From NCBI GenBank assembly GCA_949291675.1, contig CASEWR010000045.1, positions 1-47,003 of the forward strand: 47,003 nt of DNA, in the 5' to 3' direction. A program made the translations under genes and the position numbers. This DNA comes from an uncultured Desulfovibrio sp. GTDB taxonomy: Bacteria; Desulfobacterota; Desulfovibrionia; Desulfovibrionales; Desulfovibrionaceae. Positions within the stretch are counted from its first letter, which is position 1; each line of letters starts with the position of its first letter. The notes under the pieces are model-generated. The model ran no database searches and was not told the origin of the DNA. It was given only the letters and a program-made list of their open reading frames with translations. Positions 1 to 8,922 of the stretch are shown in pieces.

Positions 1-105
1 TTCATCCTGGTGCTGAGCGGCGAGGCCACAGCAGAAGATGCAGCAAGGGAAAAGCGCGCCCCCACCCTCATGGTGGACAATCTGGGCCTCGCCCTGCCTC
101 ACTAG
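1..105 (+). CDS. HAD-superfamily phosphatase, C-terminal fragment
   Basis: The first 34 codons in frame 1 run open from the window edge to a TAG at 103-105. The residues FILVLSGEAT followed by an EDA turn, then PTLMVDNLGLAL, match the C-terminal end of HAD-IIA/NagD-type sugar-phosphate or phosphoglycolate phosphatases, which typically close with a VLTGVTTxED stretch and a final PDxVxDSLxxL. The catalytic DxD motif lies outside the window, so substrate cannot be inferred. The gene is convergent with the lactate genes and separated from them by the hairpin at 148-183. Family assignment rests on a short tail only. Confidence 0.55.
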   Translation, partial: FILVLSGEATAEDAAREKRAPTLMVDNLGLALPH

Positions 106-147
106 CAAAAGCTGTCAGGAAAGCTGAAAAACAGCCCAAGACACCAG

Positions 148-183
148 AAGGGGCCTGCCTCCCGTATGGGAAGCAGGCCCCTT
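148..183. terminator. bidirectional terminator hairpin
   Basis: AAGGGGCCTGC pairs with GCAGGCCCCTT, followed inward by a one-base mismatch and TCCC/GGGA around a GTAT loop: about 15 paired bases. It lies between the convergent HAD gene and the lactate operon and has short T runs on both sides, so it can serve both transcripts. Confidence 0.75.
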
Positions 184-258
184 TGCTATGTTCTCACAGT
201 GCGGTCAGCTCTGATGCGGGCGGCCGACTGTGATCCAGCCCAAAACCTGTATGACAGC

Positions 259-2418
259 CTACTTGGGCAGAATGTTCTCGGCGAGAAGTTCGGAGAGGTG
301 GGTCACCTTGACCCTGGAGCCGGCCTTTTCGGCATGACCGCGAATCTGCAGCACGCAGCCGGGGCAGTCCATGACCACGCGCTCGGCCTGGGTGGCGTCG
401 ATGTTCTTCACCTTCCTGGAGATAATCTCGGCAGAGATTTCCGGGAACTTGACGGAGTAGGTACCACCGAAGCCGCAGCAGATCTCTTCCTCGTTGCATT
501 CCACATAGTCAGCAGCAGCGCCGATGAGCTCGCGGGACTTGGCAGCGGCCTTGAGGGCGCGGCACTGGTGGCAGGAGCCGTGGAAGGTCACCTTCTCATG
601 GGTGTTGGTGAAGTCTTCGGGCTTCAGATCGAGCACGTCGCGGCAGAAGGTGCTGAGGTCCGTAATCTTGTTGACGAACTTCTCCAGCACGTTGGCGCTG
701 ATGTCGCTGTCATTGGCAAGATAGGTGGGGTACTGGAACTTCAGCGTGGAGCTGCAGCTTGCGCACAGGGAGATAATGTAGTCGTAGTTGCCATCAGCAA
801 AGGCGCGGATGTTCTGACGAGCCACTTCCTGCACGCCCTTGCGCTGACCCATCATGCTCAGGGGCAGGCCGCAGCAGGTCTGATCCATGGGGAAGTCCAC
901 GGCCACGTTGCGGGCAGCCAGGACCTTCACAGCGGCAATGAGCTGCTCGGGATAGATGAAGTCCTGAGCGCAGCCGGCAAAGATGGCCACACGGGCAACA
1001 GGATTGCTCACTCTGGGAGCAATGTTGGCCCACTGGTCACGGAAGGACTTCTCGGCGATGGCAGGCAGGGCCCTGAAGTCATGACGCTTCATGAAGATCA
1101 TGGGCAGATGGCGCATGAAGGGAGTACCACCGGTGACTGGCTTCTGGGCCTTGCTGGTGAAGCGCAGCAGGGAGTGGAAGAGCTTGCGGTTGGTCATGAC
1201 CATCTTCATGAGGGAGCCCATCATGTCGCCATTGCCGTCGTCCACAAGGCGGTTGCGGACTTCACGGATGAGCCTGGGCAGGTCAATGCCGCCTGCGCAG
1301 ACATTGTGGCAGGATTCGCAGCCCACGCAGTTCTGGCAGAGGTACTTGGCCTTGTCTTCACCATGGTACAGATAGGTGAGAATAAGGCCGATGGCGCCCA
1401 TGTAGATGTAGCCCATCTTGTGGCCGCCAATGAGGGTGAACACGGGGCAGACGTTGGTGCAGGCACCGCAGCGCACGCAGCGGAAGACCTGCTTGAAGAC
1501 GGGATCCTTCACGTACTTGGTACGGCCGTTGTCCAGGAAGACAATGTGCATGCTCTTCTGGCCTTCGGGGGAGCCGAGCCATTTGGTGGGACCGGCAACC
1601 CAGGACACATAGGAGGTGATGCGCTGGGCCGTGGCGTTACGGGGCAGGATCTGCAGGGCGATCATGGCCTCGTCGATGGTGGGGGTCAGCTTGTCGAGGC
1701 CCACCAGGACGGTGTGCACGCGGGGCAGGGTTTCCACCATGCGGGCATTGCCTTCGTTGGTGACAGTGGTGATGGCACCGCACTCGGCAATGGCGAAGTT
1801 ACAGCCGGTGATACCCATGTCGCCGGCAATGAACTTGCGGCGCAGCTGCACGCGGGCAACCTTGACCAGACGGTCAATGTCGGGGTCCTGCTTGACCTGG
1901 GTCACCTTGGAGAAGTCTTCGGCAACCTGGTAGCGGCTCAGGTGAATGGCCGGCATAACCATGTGGGAAGGCGTCTCGTGGCGCAGCTGAATGATCCATT
2001 CACCAAGGTCCGTTTCGTCCACGATGTAGCCGTCAGCTTCCAGCTTGTGGTTGAGCTGCGTCTCTTCACTGGTCATGGACTTGGACTTGATGATGCGCTT
2101 CACGCCTTCGCGTTTGGCGATGTCAGAGATAATCTGGTTGGCTTCCTCGGCAGTGGCTGCGCGATAGACATGGGCGCCGCGCTTCTCGGCTTCTGTCTTG
2201 AACTGCACATAGAGCTCTTCCATGTGGGCAGCGGCTTCGTCCTTGAAGTCGCCTACAGCCTTGATCAGGCCCTTCTCATCCACGTCACGCATAACTGCGG
2301 CGCGGTTGGTGCGGTAAAGCACAGCATAGTTGCCGAGAGTCTTGCGAAGCTGCTCGTCCTTGAGAGCTTCATCAATCTCTTTATGGTAGGAGCTGTAACT
2401 GTTGGGTGCTGTCTGCAT
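259..2418 (-). CDS. ldhH: L-lactate dehydrogenase (quinone) large subunit, LutB-LutA fusion
   Basis: A 719-residue cytoplasmic iron-sulfur protein joining the two larger subunits of the LutABC/LldEFG lactate dehydrogenase. Residues about 60-300 form the LUD domain. Two ferredoxin-like clusters follow: C314-x2-C317-x2-C320-x3-C324, and a Cys-rich second set from C361 to C374. The C-terminal half has two CCG cysteine-rich domains (TCCGLPL and ICCGFGG, each with a downstream Cys motif), as in LutA, GlpC and HdrB. Desulfovibrio lactate operons carry this same fused form of about 717 residues. Translation starts at 2418 with a GGAGG ribosome site that lies inside the end of lutC, three bases after its stop, so the two are translationally coupled. 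It feeds electrons from lactate to the quinone or electron-transfer pool. Fusion and family are clear; L- rather than D-stereospecificity is family inference. Confidence 0.9.
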   Translation of the reverse strand: MQTAPNSYSSYHKEIDEALKDEQLRKTLGNYAVLYRTNRAAVMRDVDEKGLIKAVGDFKDEAAAHMEELYVQFKTEAEKRGAHVYRAATAEEANQIISDIAKREGVKRIIKSKSMTSEETQLNHKLEADGYIVDETDLGEWIIQLRHETPSHMVMPAIHLSRYQVAEDFSKVTQVKQDPDIDRLVKVARVQLRRKFIAGDMGITGCNFAIAECGAITTVTNEGNARMVETLPRVHTVLVGLDKLTPTIDEAMIALQILPRNATAQRITSYVSWVAGPTKWLGSPEGQKSMHIVFLDNGRTKYVKDPVFKQVFRCVRCGACTNVCPVFTLIGGHKMGYIYMGAIGLILTYLYHGEDKAKYLCQNCVGCESCHNVCAGGIDLPRLIREVRNRLVDDGNGDMMGSLMKMVMTNRKLFHSLLRFTSKAQKPVTGGTPFMRHLPMIFMKRHDFRALPAIAEKSFRDQWANIAPRVSNPVARVAIFAGCAQDFIYPEQLIAAVKVLAARNVAVDFPMDQTCCGLPLSMMGQRKGVQEVARQNIRAFADGNYDYIISLCASCSSTLKFQYPTYLANDSDISANVLEKFVNKITDLSTFCRDVLDLKPEDFTNTHEKVTFHGSCHQCRALKAAAKSRELIGAAADYVECNEEEICCGFGGTYSVKFPEISAEIISRKVKNIDATQAERVVMDCPGCVLQIRGHAEKAGSRVKVTHLSELLAENILPK

Positions 2419-2421
2419 TGC

Positions 2422-3051
2422 TTAGTCCTCCAGGAGAAGAATGTGCAGGGCAAGGGGGCCATGAACGCCGACAGCACCGACGCATTCGATGTCGGCAGTA
2501 CGGCTGGGACCGGTGATAAGAGAGGTGAAGGAGGCACCCTGGCCGATGACTTCACGCATGATGTGCGCAACGGAAGGCAGATCGGGGTAGATGGTGGACT
2601 TCTTCAGCATGAGGACGCTGACTTCGCAGATCATACCGGCAAGACGCACATCTTCGTCCGTGGTGGGGCAAAGACAGGTACCGCTGGCAGCAACGCCTGC
2701 CACGGCCTCGTTGATACCGAGGTCGATACCGGCAGCGTACTTGCGCACGTTGTCACGCAGGCAGAGAATGCCCTTTTCCTGGCACAGGCCGTCAAGCAGG
2801 GCAAATTCTTCGTCACTGAGGGAAGGAGCTGCAATCACACGCTGCACGCGAGTGGGAACGCGATTGGGGCCGAGGGGACCCTTTTCAGTGCCCGGCTCGT
2901 CGGCCAAAAGCTCACAGGGTTCCTTGGAGAGGGTCAAATCCACAACGTATTTGAAGGCCTCTTCCCTGCTGGGGACTTCTGCCACAGTGGCAGCCACAGC
3001 TTTCGCCATTGCGGTAAATTTTTCGACAAGTTCGGGGTTGGTGTTGGACAT
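2422..3051 (-). CDS. lutC: LutC/YkgG-type lactate utilisation protein (LUD domain)
   Basis: A 209-residue LUD-domain protein, the small partner of the fused LutB-LutA protein encoded immediately downstream. The family motifs are seen near the C-terminus: a TGPSRTADIE segment and GVHGP...LHILLLED, typical of LutC/YkgG. The start at 3051 (MSNTNPELVEK) is preceded by AGGAG at a good distance; a longer reading upstream would begin in low-quality sequence and is not favoured. It is the first gene of a two-gene operon with a three-base gap to ldhH. Its exact biochemical role in the complex is unknown in the family. An 841-bp leader/promoter region lies upstream. Confidence 0.88.
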   Translation of the reverse strand: MSNTNPELVEKFTAMAKAVAATVAEVPSREEAFKYVVDLTLSKEPCELLADEPGTEKGPLGPNRVPTRVQRVIAAPSLSDEEFALLDGLCQEKGILCLRDNVRKYAAGIDLGINEAVAGVAASGTCLCPTTDEDVRLAGMICEVSVLMLKKSTIYPDLPSVAHIMREVIGQGASFTSLITGPSRTADIECVGAVGVHGPLALHILLLED

Positions 3052-3266
3052 GTAGATCTCCTGTGTCCTTGCAACTGTCAAGGCAAACGGATTTGGGTGA
3101 AAAACCGCCAATACGACTTGCCTGCACCACATGAAGGAGTAACGTAGGGCAGTACGTTCTTCATGCCCCGGAGCCGCTGAAAAAAGTGAAGCGAGACGGG
3201 GATAACGACTCCGGACACTGTAGGTACAAGACTTGTGAAAAGCAGGGAACGTAATAAAACACAGAC

Positions 3267-3285
3267 ACCCCGGTAAATCCGGGGT
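3267..3285. promoter_or_regulatory. inverted repeat in lactate-operon leader
   Basis: ACCCCGG-TAAAT-CCGGGGT, perfect 7-bp arms with a 5-bp centre, about 215 bp upstream of lutC. It could be an operator or a leader hairpin; there is no T run to make it a terminator in the leftward direction. Confidence 0.35.
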
Positions 3286-3355
3286 AACACAGTGTCATTG
3301 TTCCCCATTTTGCGGCAATGCTTGTACAGGCGCAAAACAGGCCTCTAAGGCGTGT

Positions 3356-3384
3356 TTGTTACAGTTTTTTTTGCATTTCGTCAA
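3356..3384 (-). promoter_or_regulatory. possible sigma-70 promoter for lactate operon
   Basis: Reading leftward: TTGACG (3384-3379), a 17-bp spacer with an A tract, then TAACAA (3361-3356). The -35 is good and the -10 weak. It points into lutC about 300 bp downstream. Inference from matching only. Confidence 0.25.
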
Positions 3385-3808
3385 GCTTGTTTCTGCATTT
3401 GTTCGAGAGAGCAAACGGCATGCTTCTTAGAAAAGGCATGATTCAAAAATGCAACACTGCACATCTTAAGGAATGACACTCTAGTTTCTTCGTCGCATGG
3501 CACATGCTTGCGCCTTTTTCTCTCTTTTTTGCTCTTTTTAGAGAAATTTTTCTGTCAATTGCACTGCTTGTACAGAGAACATTTTCATAAGATACCTGTG
3601 ATTGAGCCAGTCAGCATCCGCGAATAAACAAGTACAGCAATAGTTTTTTTGTTGACAAGGCCAGGGGAACACGCACTGCACCCCTTGCCTGGAAATGGCG
3701 CAACCCAGCTTCATTCCCTGCTTTCCCTGGCACAGGAAAGAGGGCATATATGCCCCTGTACACGGCCTGCACGGGCACGCTTTTCGAAAGGCAAGTGCAC
3801 ACGCAAAA

Positions 3809-3843
3809 GGCACAGGAAAGACGCGATATGCCTCTCCTGTGCC
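3809..3843 (-). terminator. terminator of the gcv operon
   Basis: GGCACAGGA and TCCTGTGCC form a 9-bp stem 50 bp beyond the gcvPB stop codon. Reading leftward the stem is followed by TTTTGC. The loop is long (17 nt), so efficiency is uncertain. Confidence 0.5.
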
Positions 3844-3892
3844 GTCAGTTGCAATGGCGCTGTGCAGGACAGAAAGTCCTGCATGCCTTGTG

Positions 3893-5338
3893 TTACATGT
3901 CTTCAGTCAGATGCATGCTGCGTGCAGCCTCGGTTTCATCCATGCGGGTTGCCGGCAGACCGCGGGGGGCTGCGGCAAGGTCTTCGGGGCTGGCCTTGCC
4001 CTGTGCCACGATGTCGGCCAGCGCATCGCAGAACGCATCAAGTGTCTGCTTGCTTTCCGTTTCCGTGGGTTCAGGCATGAGGCATTCATGCACGAGCAGG
4101 GGGAAGTAGATGGTCGGTGCATGGTAGCCGCGTTCGAGCAGCCCCTTGGCAATATCCAGGGCGCGCAGGCCATGGGGCGCAGAGGCCACGAATTCGTGCA
4201 TGCACAGGCGATCATAGGGGATGTCCAGGACATCCTTGAGCTTGACGCGCAGATAGTTGGCATTGAGCACTGCGTATTCGGCAACGCGCTCGATGCCTGC
4301 ACCACCAAGGCGCCAGATATAGGCCATGGCCCGCAGCAGCACACCGAAGCTGCCGTAGAAGGGCCCTATCCTGCCGATGCTCTGGGGGCAGTCGCTCAAA
4401 AACTCATAGCTGCCATCAGACTTGCGGGTGATGCGCGGAGAGGGCAGGAAGGGAATGAGGCGTTCGCACACGCCCACAGGACCGGCACCCGGGCCGCCAC
4501 CGCCATGCGGGGTGGCAAAGGTCTTGTGGAGATTCAGGTGCACCACGTCAAAGCCGGCGTCGCCCACACGCATCTTGCCCAGGATGGCATTCATATTGGC
4601 GCCATCATAGTAGACCAGTGCGTCAATGCCGTGCATGAGGGCCACGATTTCCTTCACATGCACTTCCATGAGTCCCAGGGTGTTGGGGCAGGTCATCATG
4701 AGGCCGGCAATGTTTTCGCCGTACTTCTCAATGGCTGCCCTGATGGCCGCGGGGTCAATCATGCCGTCTTTCGAGGCAAGCTCCACCACGGTGAAGCCGG
4801 CCATGGCGGCAGAGGCAGGGTTGGTGCCGTGGGCTGCATCGGGAATGAGCATGATGCGGCGATCACGCCCCAGGGATTTATGGTAGGCGGCAATGATGGC
4901 CACACCCGTGAACTCGCCATTGGCGCCGGCCATGGGCTGCAGGGTGAAAGCCTCCATGCCGGTGATGGCACACAGGCTGCGTTCCAGGGTGTAGAGCACG
5001 TGCATGGCGCCCTGACAGCCCTGGCCGTTGGCAAGCTGGGCCAGCATGGGGTGCAGGGAGGTGAAGCCGGGCAGTGCAGCGGCAACTTCGTTGATCTTGG
5101 GATCGTACTTCATGGTGCACGAACCCAGGGGATAGAAGTTTGCGTCTACACTGAAGTTTCTGCCTGCCAGCTGGGTGAAGTGGCGCACCACATCCAGTTC
5201 CGAGCACTCGGGCAGCCCTGCCGGCTTTGCGCGCAGCATGCCTTCAGGCAGGAAGGAGGCTGCGCCTTCAGCAGCAGGGGCCGGGGCAAGGCCCATGGCA
5301 CGGCGGCCGGGAACAGATTTTGAAAAGATGGTCTGCAT
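3893..5338 (-). CDS. gcvPB: glycine dehydrogenase (decarboxylating) subunit 2, P-protein beta
   Basis: The C-terminal half of the split P-protein of the glycine cleavage system, 481 residues. It carries the PLP lysine in the motif NLHKTFATPHGGGGPG (K272) and the family segments ANFYPLGSCTMKYDPK (66-81) and PDAAHGTNPASAA (166-178). With GcvPA it decarboxylates glycine and passes the aminomethyl group to the lipoyl arm of GcvH in the cytoplasm. Start at 5338 lies four bases after the gcvPA stop, so it is the last gene of gcvT-gcvH-gcvPA-gcvPB and probably coupled to gcvPA. Length and motifs are normal for the two-subunit form found in many anaerobes. Confidence 0.96.
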   Translation of the reverse strand: MQTIFSKSVPGRRAMGLAPAPAAEGAASFLPEGMLRAKPAGLPECSELDVVRHFTQLAGRNFSVDANFYPLGSCTMKYDPKINEVAAALPGFTSLHPMLAQLANGQGCQGAMHVLYTLERSLCAITGMEAFTLQPMAGANGEFTGVAIIAAYHKSLGRDRRIMLIPDAAHGTNPASAAMAGFTVVELASKDGMIDPAAIRAAIEKYGENIAGLMMTCPNTLGLMEVHVKEIVALMHGIDALVYYDGANMNAILGKMRVGDAGFDVVHLNLHKTFATPHGGGGPGAGPVGVCERLIPFLPSPRITRKSDGSYEFLSDCPQSIGRIGPFYGSFGVLLRAMAYIWRLGGAGIERVAEYAVLNANYLRVKLKDVLDIPYDRLCMHEFVASAPHGLRALDIAKGLLERGYHAPTIYFPLLVHECLMPEPTETESKQTLDAFCDALADIVAQGKASPEDLAAAPRGLPATRMDETEAARSMHLTEDM

Positions 5339-5342
5339 TCTC

Positions 5343-6719
5343 TTACCCCCTGGCCGCGCAAAGATCGTCCTGCTTCATCCAGGCAATGACGTCGAGCATG
5401 GCATCAAGCATGATGCCTGCCTGGCCGACGGTGTTCTTTTCCGTGCAGGCCACAATCAGCACATTGTCCATGCCAGCAAAGTCCCTGCCTGCGGGGTACC
5501 CGGGCACGCACTTGTGCCTGGCAAGGCAGCGCTGCACCAGCGTGTCTGCATGCACAGGCAGTCTGATGGCCACTTCGTTGCCATAGGGGGCAGCATTGAG
5601 CAGACTTGCGCCTGCAATCCTGCTCACGATCTGGCCGGCTGTGTAGTGAGCCATGGCAATGCTGTTCTCTGCCACGTCCTTAAGCCCCTGGGGCCCCATG
5701 AGGGAGAGGTAGACCAGGGCTCTCAAGGCGCAGAGATTCTGGTTGGAGCAGATATTGGAGGTTGCCTTGGAGCGGCGGATGTGCTGTTCCCTGGCCTGCA
5801 GGGTGAGCACATAGCCTGTGCGCCCTTCGGTGTCGTGGGTACGGCCCACCAGGCGGCCGGGCATCTGACGCACCAGGGACTTGGTGCAGGCCATGAGCCC
5901 CAGGTAGGGGCCGCCGAAGTTGAGAGGCTGGCCAAGGGACTGGCCCTCACCCACGGCAATGTCCGCACCCATGGCTCCGGGTGTCTTCAGCACGGAGAGC
6001 AGGACAGGGTTGACGGAAATGACGCTCAGGGCCTTTTTGGCCTTTGCAGCGGCAAAGACGTCACTGTAGTCCTCAACCACGCCGAAGAAGTTGGGATTCT
6101 GCACGGCAACGCCGGCAGTCTCCTCATCAATGGCAGCCTTGAGGGCTTCCTTGTCCGGGGCCCCGTCCTTCAGCGGCACCAGCACAAGTTCCATGGGCAG
6201 GTTGCGGGCATAGGTCTCCAGCATTCTGCGCCAGATGGGGTTGATACCCTCGTCCAGGACGATCTTGTGTTTCTTTTTGCCCTGGCGCACGCACATGGTG
6301 CAGGCCTCGAACAGGGCCGTGCCGCCGTCGTACAGGGACGCACTGGCACAGTCGAGCTCCATGAGCCTGGCAATGGCGGTCTGGAATTCATAAATGCCCT
6401 GCAGGGTCCCCTGTGAGCATTCGGCCTGGTAGGGGGTGTAGGCTGTCACGAAGGCGCTCTGACCTGCCAGAGCGTCCACTGCTGCAGGAATATAGTGATC
6501 GTAGAAGCCAGCCCCGAGGAAGGAGAGCACACTGGTGTTGCGGGCAGCAAGCTCCTCGCACAGGGTGCGCACTTCCTGCTCCGGCAGTCCTGCACTGGCC
6601 AGAAAGCTCTGGGGGCGCAGGTCCGGGGCTATGTCAGCAAAGAGATCATCAAGCGTGGCCACACCCACAGTCTTGAGCATGGCATCACGCTCGGCCTCAG
6701 TATGAGGAATGTAGGGCAT
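5343..6719 (-). CDS. gcvPA: glycine dehydrogenase (decarboxylating) subunit 1, P-protein alpha
   Basis: The N-terminal half of the split P-protein, 458 residues, beginning MPYIPHTEAERDAML, a typical GcvPA start. Internal family segments include SFLGAGFYDHYIP (about 84-96), TAYTPYQAECSQGTLQ and a Gly-rich TGYVLTLQAREQHIRR region near residue 280. It lacks the PLP lysine, which is in GcvPB. The start at 6719 has a GGAGGAGC-type site just upstream, and the gene is separated from gcvH by only 12 bp. The two P subunits act together as an alpha2-beta2 enzyme in the family. Confidence 0.96.
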   Translation of the reverse strand: MPYIPHTEAERDAMLKTVGVATLDDLFADIAPDLRPQSFLASAGLPEQEVRTLCEELAARNTSVLSFLGAGFYDHYIPAAVDALAGQSAFVTAYTPYQAECSQGTLQGIYEFQTAIARLMELDCASASLYDGGTALFEACTMCVRQGKKKHKIVLDEGINPIWRRMLETYARNLPMELVLVPLKDGAPDKEALKAAIDEETAGVAVQNPNFFGVVEDYSDVFAAAKAKKALSVISVNPVLLSVLKTPGAMGADIAVGEGQSLGQPLNFGGPYLGLMACTKSLVRQMPGRLVGRTHDTEGRTGYVLTLQAREQHIRRSKATSNICSNQNLCALRALVYLSLMGPQGLKDVAENSIAMAHYTAGQIVSRIAGASLLNAAPYGNEVAIRLPVHADTLVQRCLARHKCVPGYPAGRDFAGMDNVLIVACTEKNTVGQAGIMLDAMLDVIAWMKQDDLCAARG

Positions 6720-6731
6720 TGCTCCTCCGGC

Positions 6732-7115
6732 CTAGTGGGCTTCCTGCGCGCAGAAAGCTTCGTATGCAGCGGCGTCAAGCAGATCGCCGGGAATTTCGCT
6801 GACTTTGACCCTGTAAATCCAGCCTTCGCCATAGGGGTCCCTGTTGATGACTTCAGGAGCATTTTCCAGAGCCTCGTTCACGGCCACGACCTTGCCGCTC
6901 ACAGGGGAAATGAGATCAGAGGCTGCCTTCACGGACTCGATGGAGCCGCATTCGCTCTCTGCTGTCACCTCGTCATCAACTGCGGGAGCTTCCACATAGG
7001 TGATGTCGCCAAGGGAGTCCTGGGCAAAGGCAGTGATGCCGACAACAGCCTCGTCACCCTCAACGCGAACCCATTCATGGCTTTTGGAATATTTCAGATC
7101 TGCAGGATTGGACAT
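6732..7115 (-). CDS. gcvH: glycine cleavage system H protein
   Basis: A 127-residue lipoyl carrier. The lipoylation site is in [12 protein letters not shown] (K63), and the C-terminal half has the usual [12 protein letters not shown] and GEGWIYRVK segments. Start at 7115 is fixed by a strong AAGGAGGTG ribosome site. It shuttles the aminomethyl group between the P, T and L proteins. The lipoate needed for K63 is plausibly attached by the ligase encoded upstream at 8923-9930. The dihydrolipoamide dehydrogenase (L protein) is not in the window. Confidence 0.97.
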   Translation of the reverse strand: MSNPADLKYSKSHEWVRVEGDEAVVGITAFAQDSLGDITYVEAPAVDDEVTAESECGSIESVKAASDLISPVSGKVVAVNEALENAPEVINRDPYGEGWIYRVKVSEIPGDLLDAAAYEAFCAQEAH

Positions 7116-7225
7116 GGTGCACCTCCTTCGGCGCAAAAGAGTTTTGTGGAGTTGGCAGGAACATTCCACAGGGTTGCTGTCGGATACGTGAGGCCGGGGC
7201 TGCGGCAGTCCCGGCAAAAACAGAC

Positions 7226-8305
7226 TCAGCTGAGTTTGGTTCTGGCTGTGCCTGCCTTGTAGAAGGGCAGCGTGGTGACCTGTGCACTGAGCCCTGCTCT
7301 GGGAGTGACAATGGTGTAGGCTTCGGCATCGGCCCTGTCCGCCTTCACCCAGGCAAAGGCAATGGCCTTGCATAAGGAAGGTGCAAAGGTCCCGGAGGTG
7401 ACGCGGCCCACTTCCTCGCCATTGAGGGCAACTGTATCGCCATGGCGAGGGGCGCGTCTGCCTTCCACTTCCAGGGCAACAAGCTTCTCGCGCACGGTCT
7501 CCAGGCCTGCGCGGCCCACATAGTCTGCCTGGCTCTTCATCATGATGCCAAGGCCTGCTTCCACGGGAGTGTGCTCTGTGTCGAGCTCATGGCCGTAGAG
7601 GCACAGGCCTGCTTCCATGCGCAGGGTGTCTCTGGCACCAAGACCTGCGGGCTTCACGCGCTCGTCCCTGAGCAGGGCTTCCCACAGCGCAACGGCACTG
7701 GCGCTGTCAATATAGAGCTCATAGCCGAGCTCGCCGGTATAGCCTGTGCGGCTCACCTTCAGGGGCCTGCCCTGCCAGGTGGTGTCGCGGAAGGCGAAGT
7801 AGCCGAGGTTGTGCAGGTTCTCACCGAGGAACTCTTCCATGATTTCCACAGATTTGGGTCCCTGCAGGTCAATCTTGGCAGTCTTTGCGGAGATGTCTTC
7901 GCAGGTAAAGCCTGCCAGGCGGGAGCTCAGGACCTTGTAGTCCGTCTCTGCGCAGGCAGCATTCACAACGACCATGTAGCTGTCATTGCCGAGATTGTAG
8001 ATGATGCAGTCATCAATGACGCCGCCGCTTTCCGTGAGAATGAAGCCGTAACGGCAGCGGCCGGGAGCAAGCTCTGCCAGGGAGTGGCTCACGGCCTTCA
8101 TGAGCGCTTCTTTGACGCCCGGGCCGCTGATGATGAACTCGCCCATGTGGCAGATGTCAAAGACTGAGGCACTTTCACGGGTGTGTTTGTGCTCGGCAAG
8201 GATGCCCTCGTACTGTATGGGCATGTTCCAGCCGGCAAAGGGAGCCATTTTGGCTCCGTGGCTCTCATGCCAGGCAGAAAGAGGCGTGTTCAGGATATCT
8301 GCCAT
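7226..8305 (-). CDS. gcvT: glycine cleavage system aminomethyltransferase (T protein)
   Basis: A 359-residue tetrahydrofolate-dependent aminomethyltransferase, first gene of the gcv operon. It shows the family N-terminus ([22 protein letters not shown]), the [11 protein letters not shown] segment around residue 47, and the folate-site region [11 protein letters not shown] with [13 protein letters not shown]. Start at 8305 is preceded by AGGAGGG. It is followed by gcvH after 110 bp, the widest gap in the operon; no terminator is evident there. It releases ammonia and makes methylene-tetrahydrofolate. Confidence 0.96.
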   Translation of the reverse strand: MADILNTPLSAWHESHGAKMAPFAGWNMPIQYEGILAEHKHTRESASVFDICHMGEFIISGPGVKEALMKAVSHSLAELAPGRCRYGFILTESGGVIDDCIIYNLGNDSYMVVVNAACAETDYKVLSSRLAGFTCEDISAKTAKIDLQGPKSVEIMEEFLGENLHNLGYFAFRDTTWQGRPLKVSRTGYTGELGYELYIDSASAVALWEALLRDERVKPAGLGARDTLRMEAGLCLYGHELDTEHTPVEAGLGIMMKSQADYVGRAGLETVREKLVALEVEGRRAPRHGDTVALNGEEVGRVTSGTFAPSLCKAIAFAWVKADRADAEAYTIVTPRAGLSAQVTTLPFYKAGTARTKLS

Positions 8306-8504
8306 CGTGTCCCTCCTAAAAAAACAGACTGTCCGCATGCCGGCAGGCATGAAGCGGGCGCTCTTCGTCCAAAAGTGAGCTGCTCAGTGACAGGGACTTT
8401 TCGGCAACAGCGGACGACACTGCTGCAGGCAACCATGCCGGGCAGCACTGCCGGGCCGCGATACACGCAGAAAGCCCGATCAGCACTCTTGATTTTCACC
8501 TGCA

Positions 8505-8532
8505 ACAATACTGTATCCAAGGGAAAAGTCAA
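8505..8532 (-). promoter_or_regulatory. probable sigma-70 promoter of gcvTHPAPB
   Basis: Reading leftward: TTGACT (8532-8527), 16-bp spacer, TATTGT (8510-8505), about 200 bp upstream of gcvT. Best match to a housekeeping promoter in this gap. Position and orientation fit the operon; not otherwise supported. Confidence 0.4.
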
Positions 8533-8873
8533 CGAAATCCCTTCGTGAAGTCTGTCTCTTGCCCTGTACTTTGCTCTTGTGTTCTTGTGAAAAAAATCTC
8601 AACAATGCAGTCTGCACAACACAAGCATGCACCTGCTGTCTTTTTCCTGTCCGGACTTCTGCAAACTTCCTGCAACCATGTGCGCTGTCAGCCTGCCCTG
8701 TCTCTACATTGCCTGCTTTTCCAGTGCCTGCAAAGCTGCTGATGCCGCACAGGCGCAACGGCACGCTGCCCCTGCAGGCCGCATGCTGCGAAAAAGCCTC
8801 ACACTGGCCCCACACAGGCCGATCTGCAGACTGGGCACACAGCTTGTGCCTGAGCCCCGTATGTCGCCGTTTC

Positions 8874-8917
8874 TTCCCCGCGTCTTCCCCGCTTTTTCCC
8901 CGCGTCTTGCCCGTTTC
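8874..8917. repeat. four 11-bp tandem repeats after lplA
   Basis: Consecutive units TTCCCCGCGTC, TTCCCCGCTTT, TTCCCCGCGTC and TTGCCCGTTTC, ending five bases from the lplA stop codon. Units 1 and 3 are identical. A minisatellite-like array in the 3' untranslated region. Confidence 0.8.
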
Positions 8918-8922
8918 TTTCC

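Larger units (their letters stand above)
3052..3892. other. 841-bp intergenic region upstream of the lactate operon
   Basis: No convincing gene. From lutC outward it holds a structured G+C-rich leader (3060-3300) with an inverted repeat at 3267-3285, then an A+T-rich stretch (3340-3660) rich in T runs that is the likely promoter zone for the leftward lactate operon, and next to gcvPB the terminator hairpin at 3809-3843. The small palindrome GGGCATATATGCCC lies at about 3739-3752. Confidence 0.6.
8306..8922. other. 617-bp gap between lplA and the gcv operon
   Basis: Holds a probable sigma-70 promoter for gcvT (8505-8532), a leader of roughly 190 nt with small hairpins (CATGCC/GGCATG near 8336-8351) followed by a T7 run just before the gcvT ribosome site, and an 11-bp tandem repeat next to the lplA stop. 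I searched the leftward strand for the glycine-riboswitch core and found none. Confidence 0.55.

Noticed and set aside
166-3147. 993-codon open frame on the + strand opposite the lactate genes
   Set aside because: Antisense shadow of ldhH/lutC. The opposite strand encodes proteins with clear domains and coupled ribosome sites; this frame gives no family pattern.
3078-3335. 85-codon open frame upstream of lutC
   Set aside because: No good ribosome site, no family resemblance, and it covers the leader inverted repeat; probably non-coding.
8306-8600. Glycine riboswitch in the gcvT leader
   Set aside because: The conserved aptamer core was not found on the leftward strand by eye.
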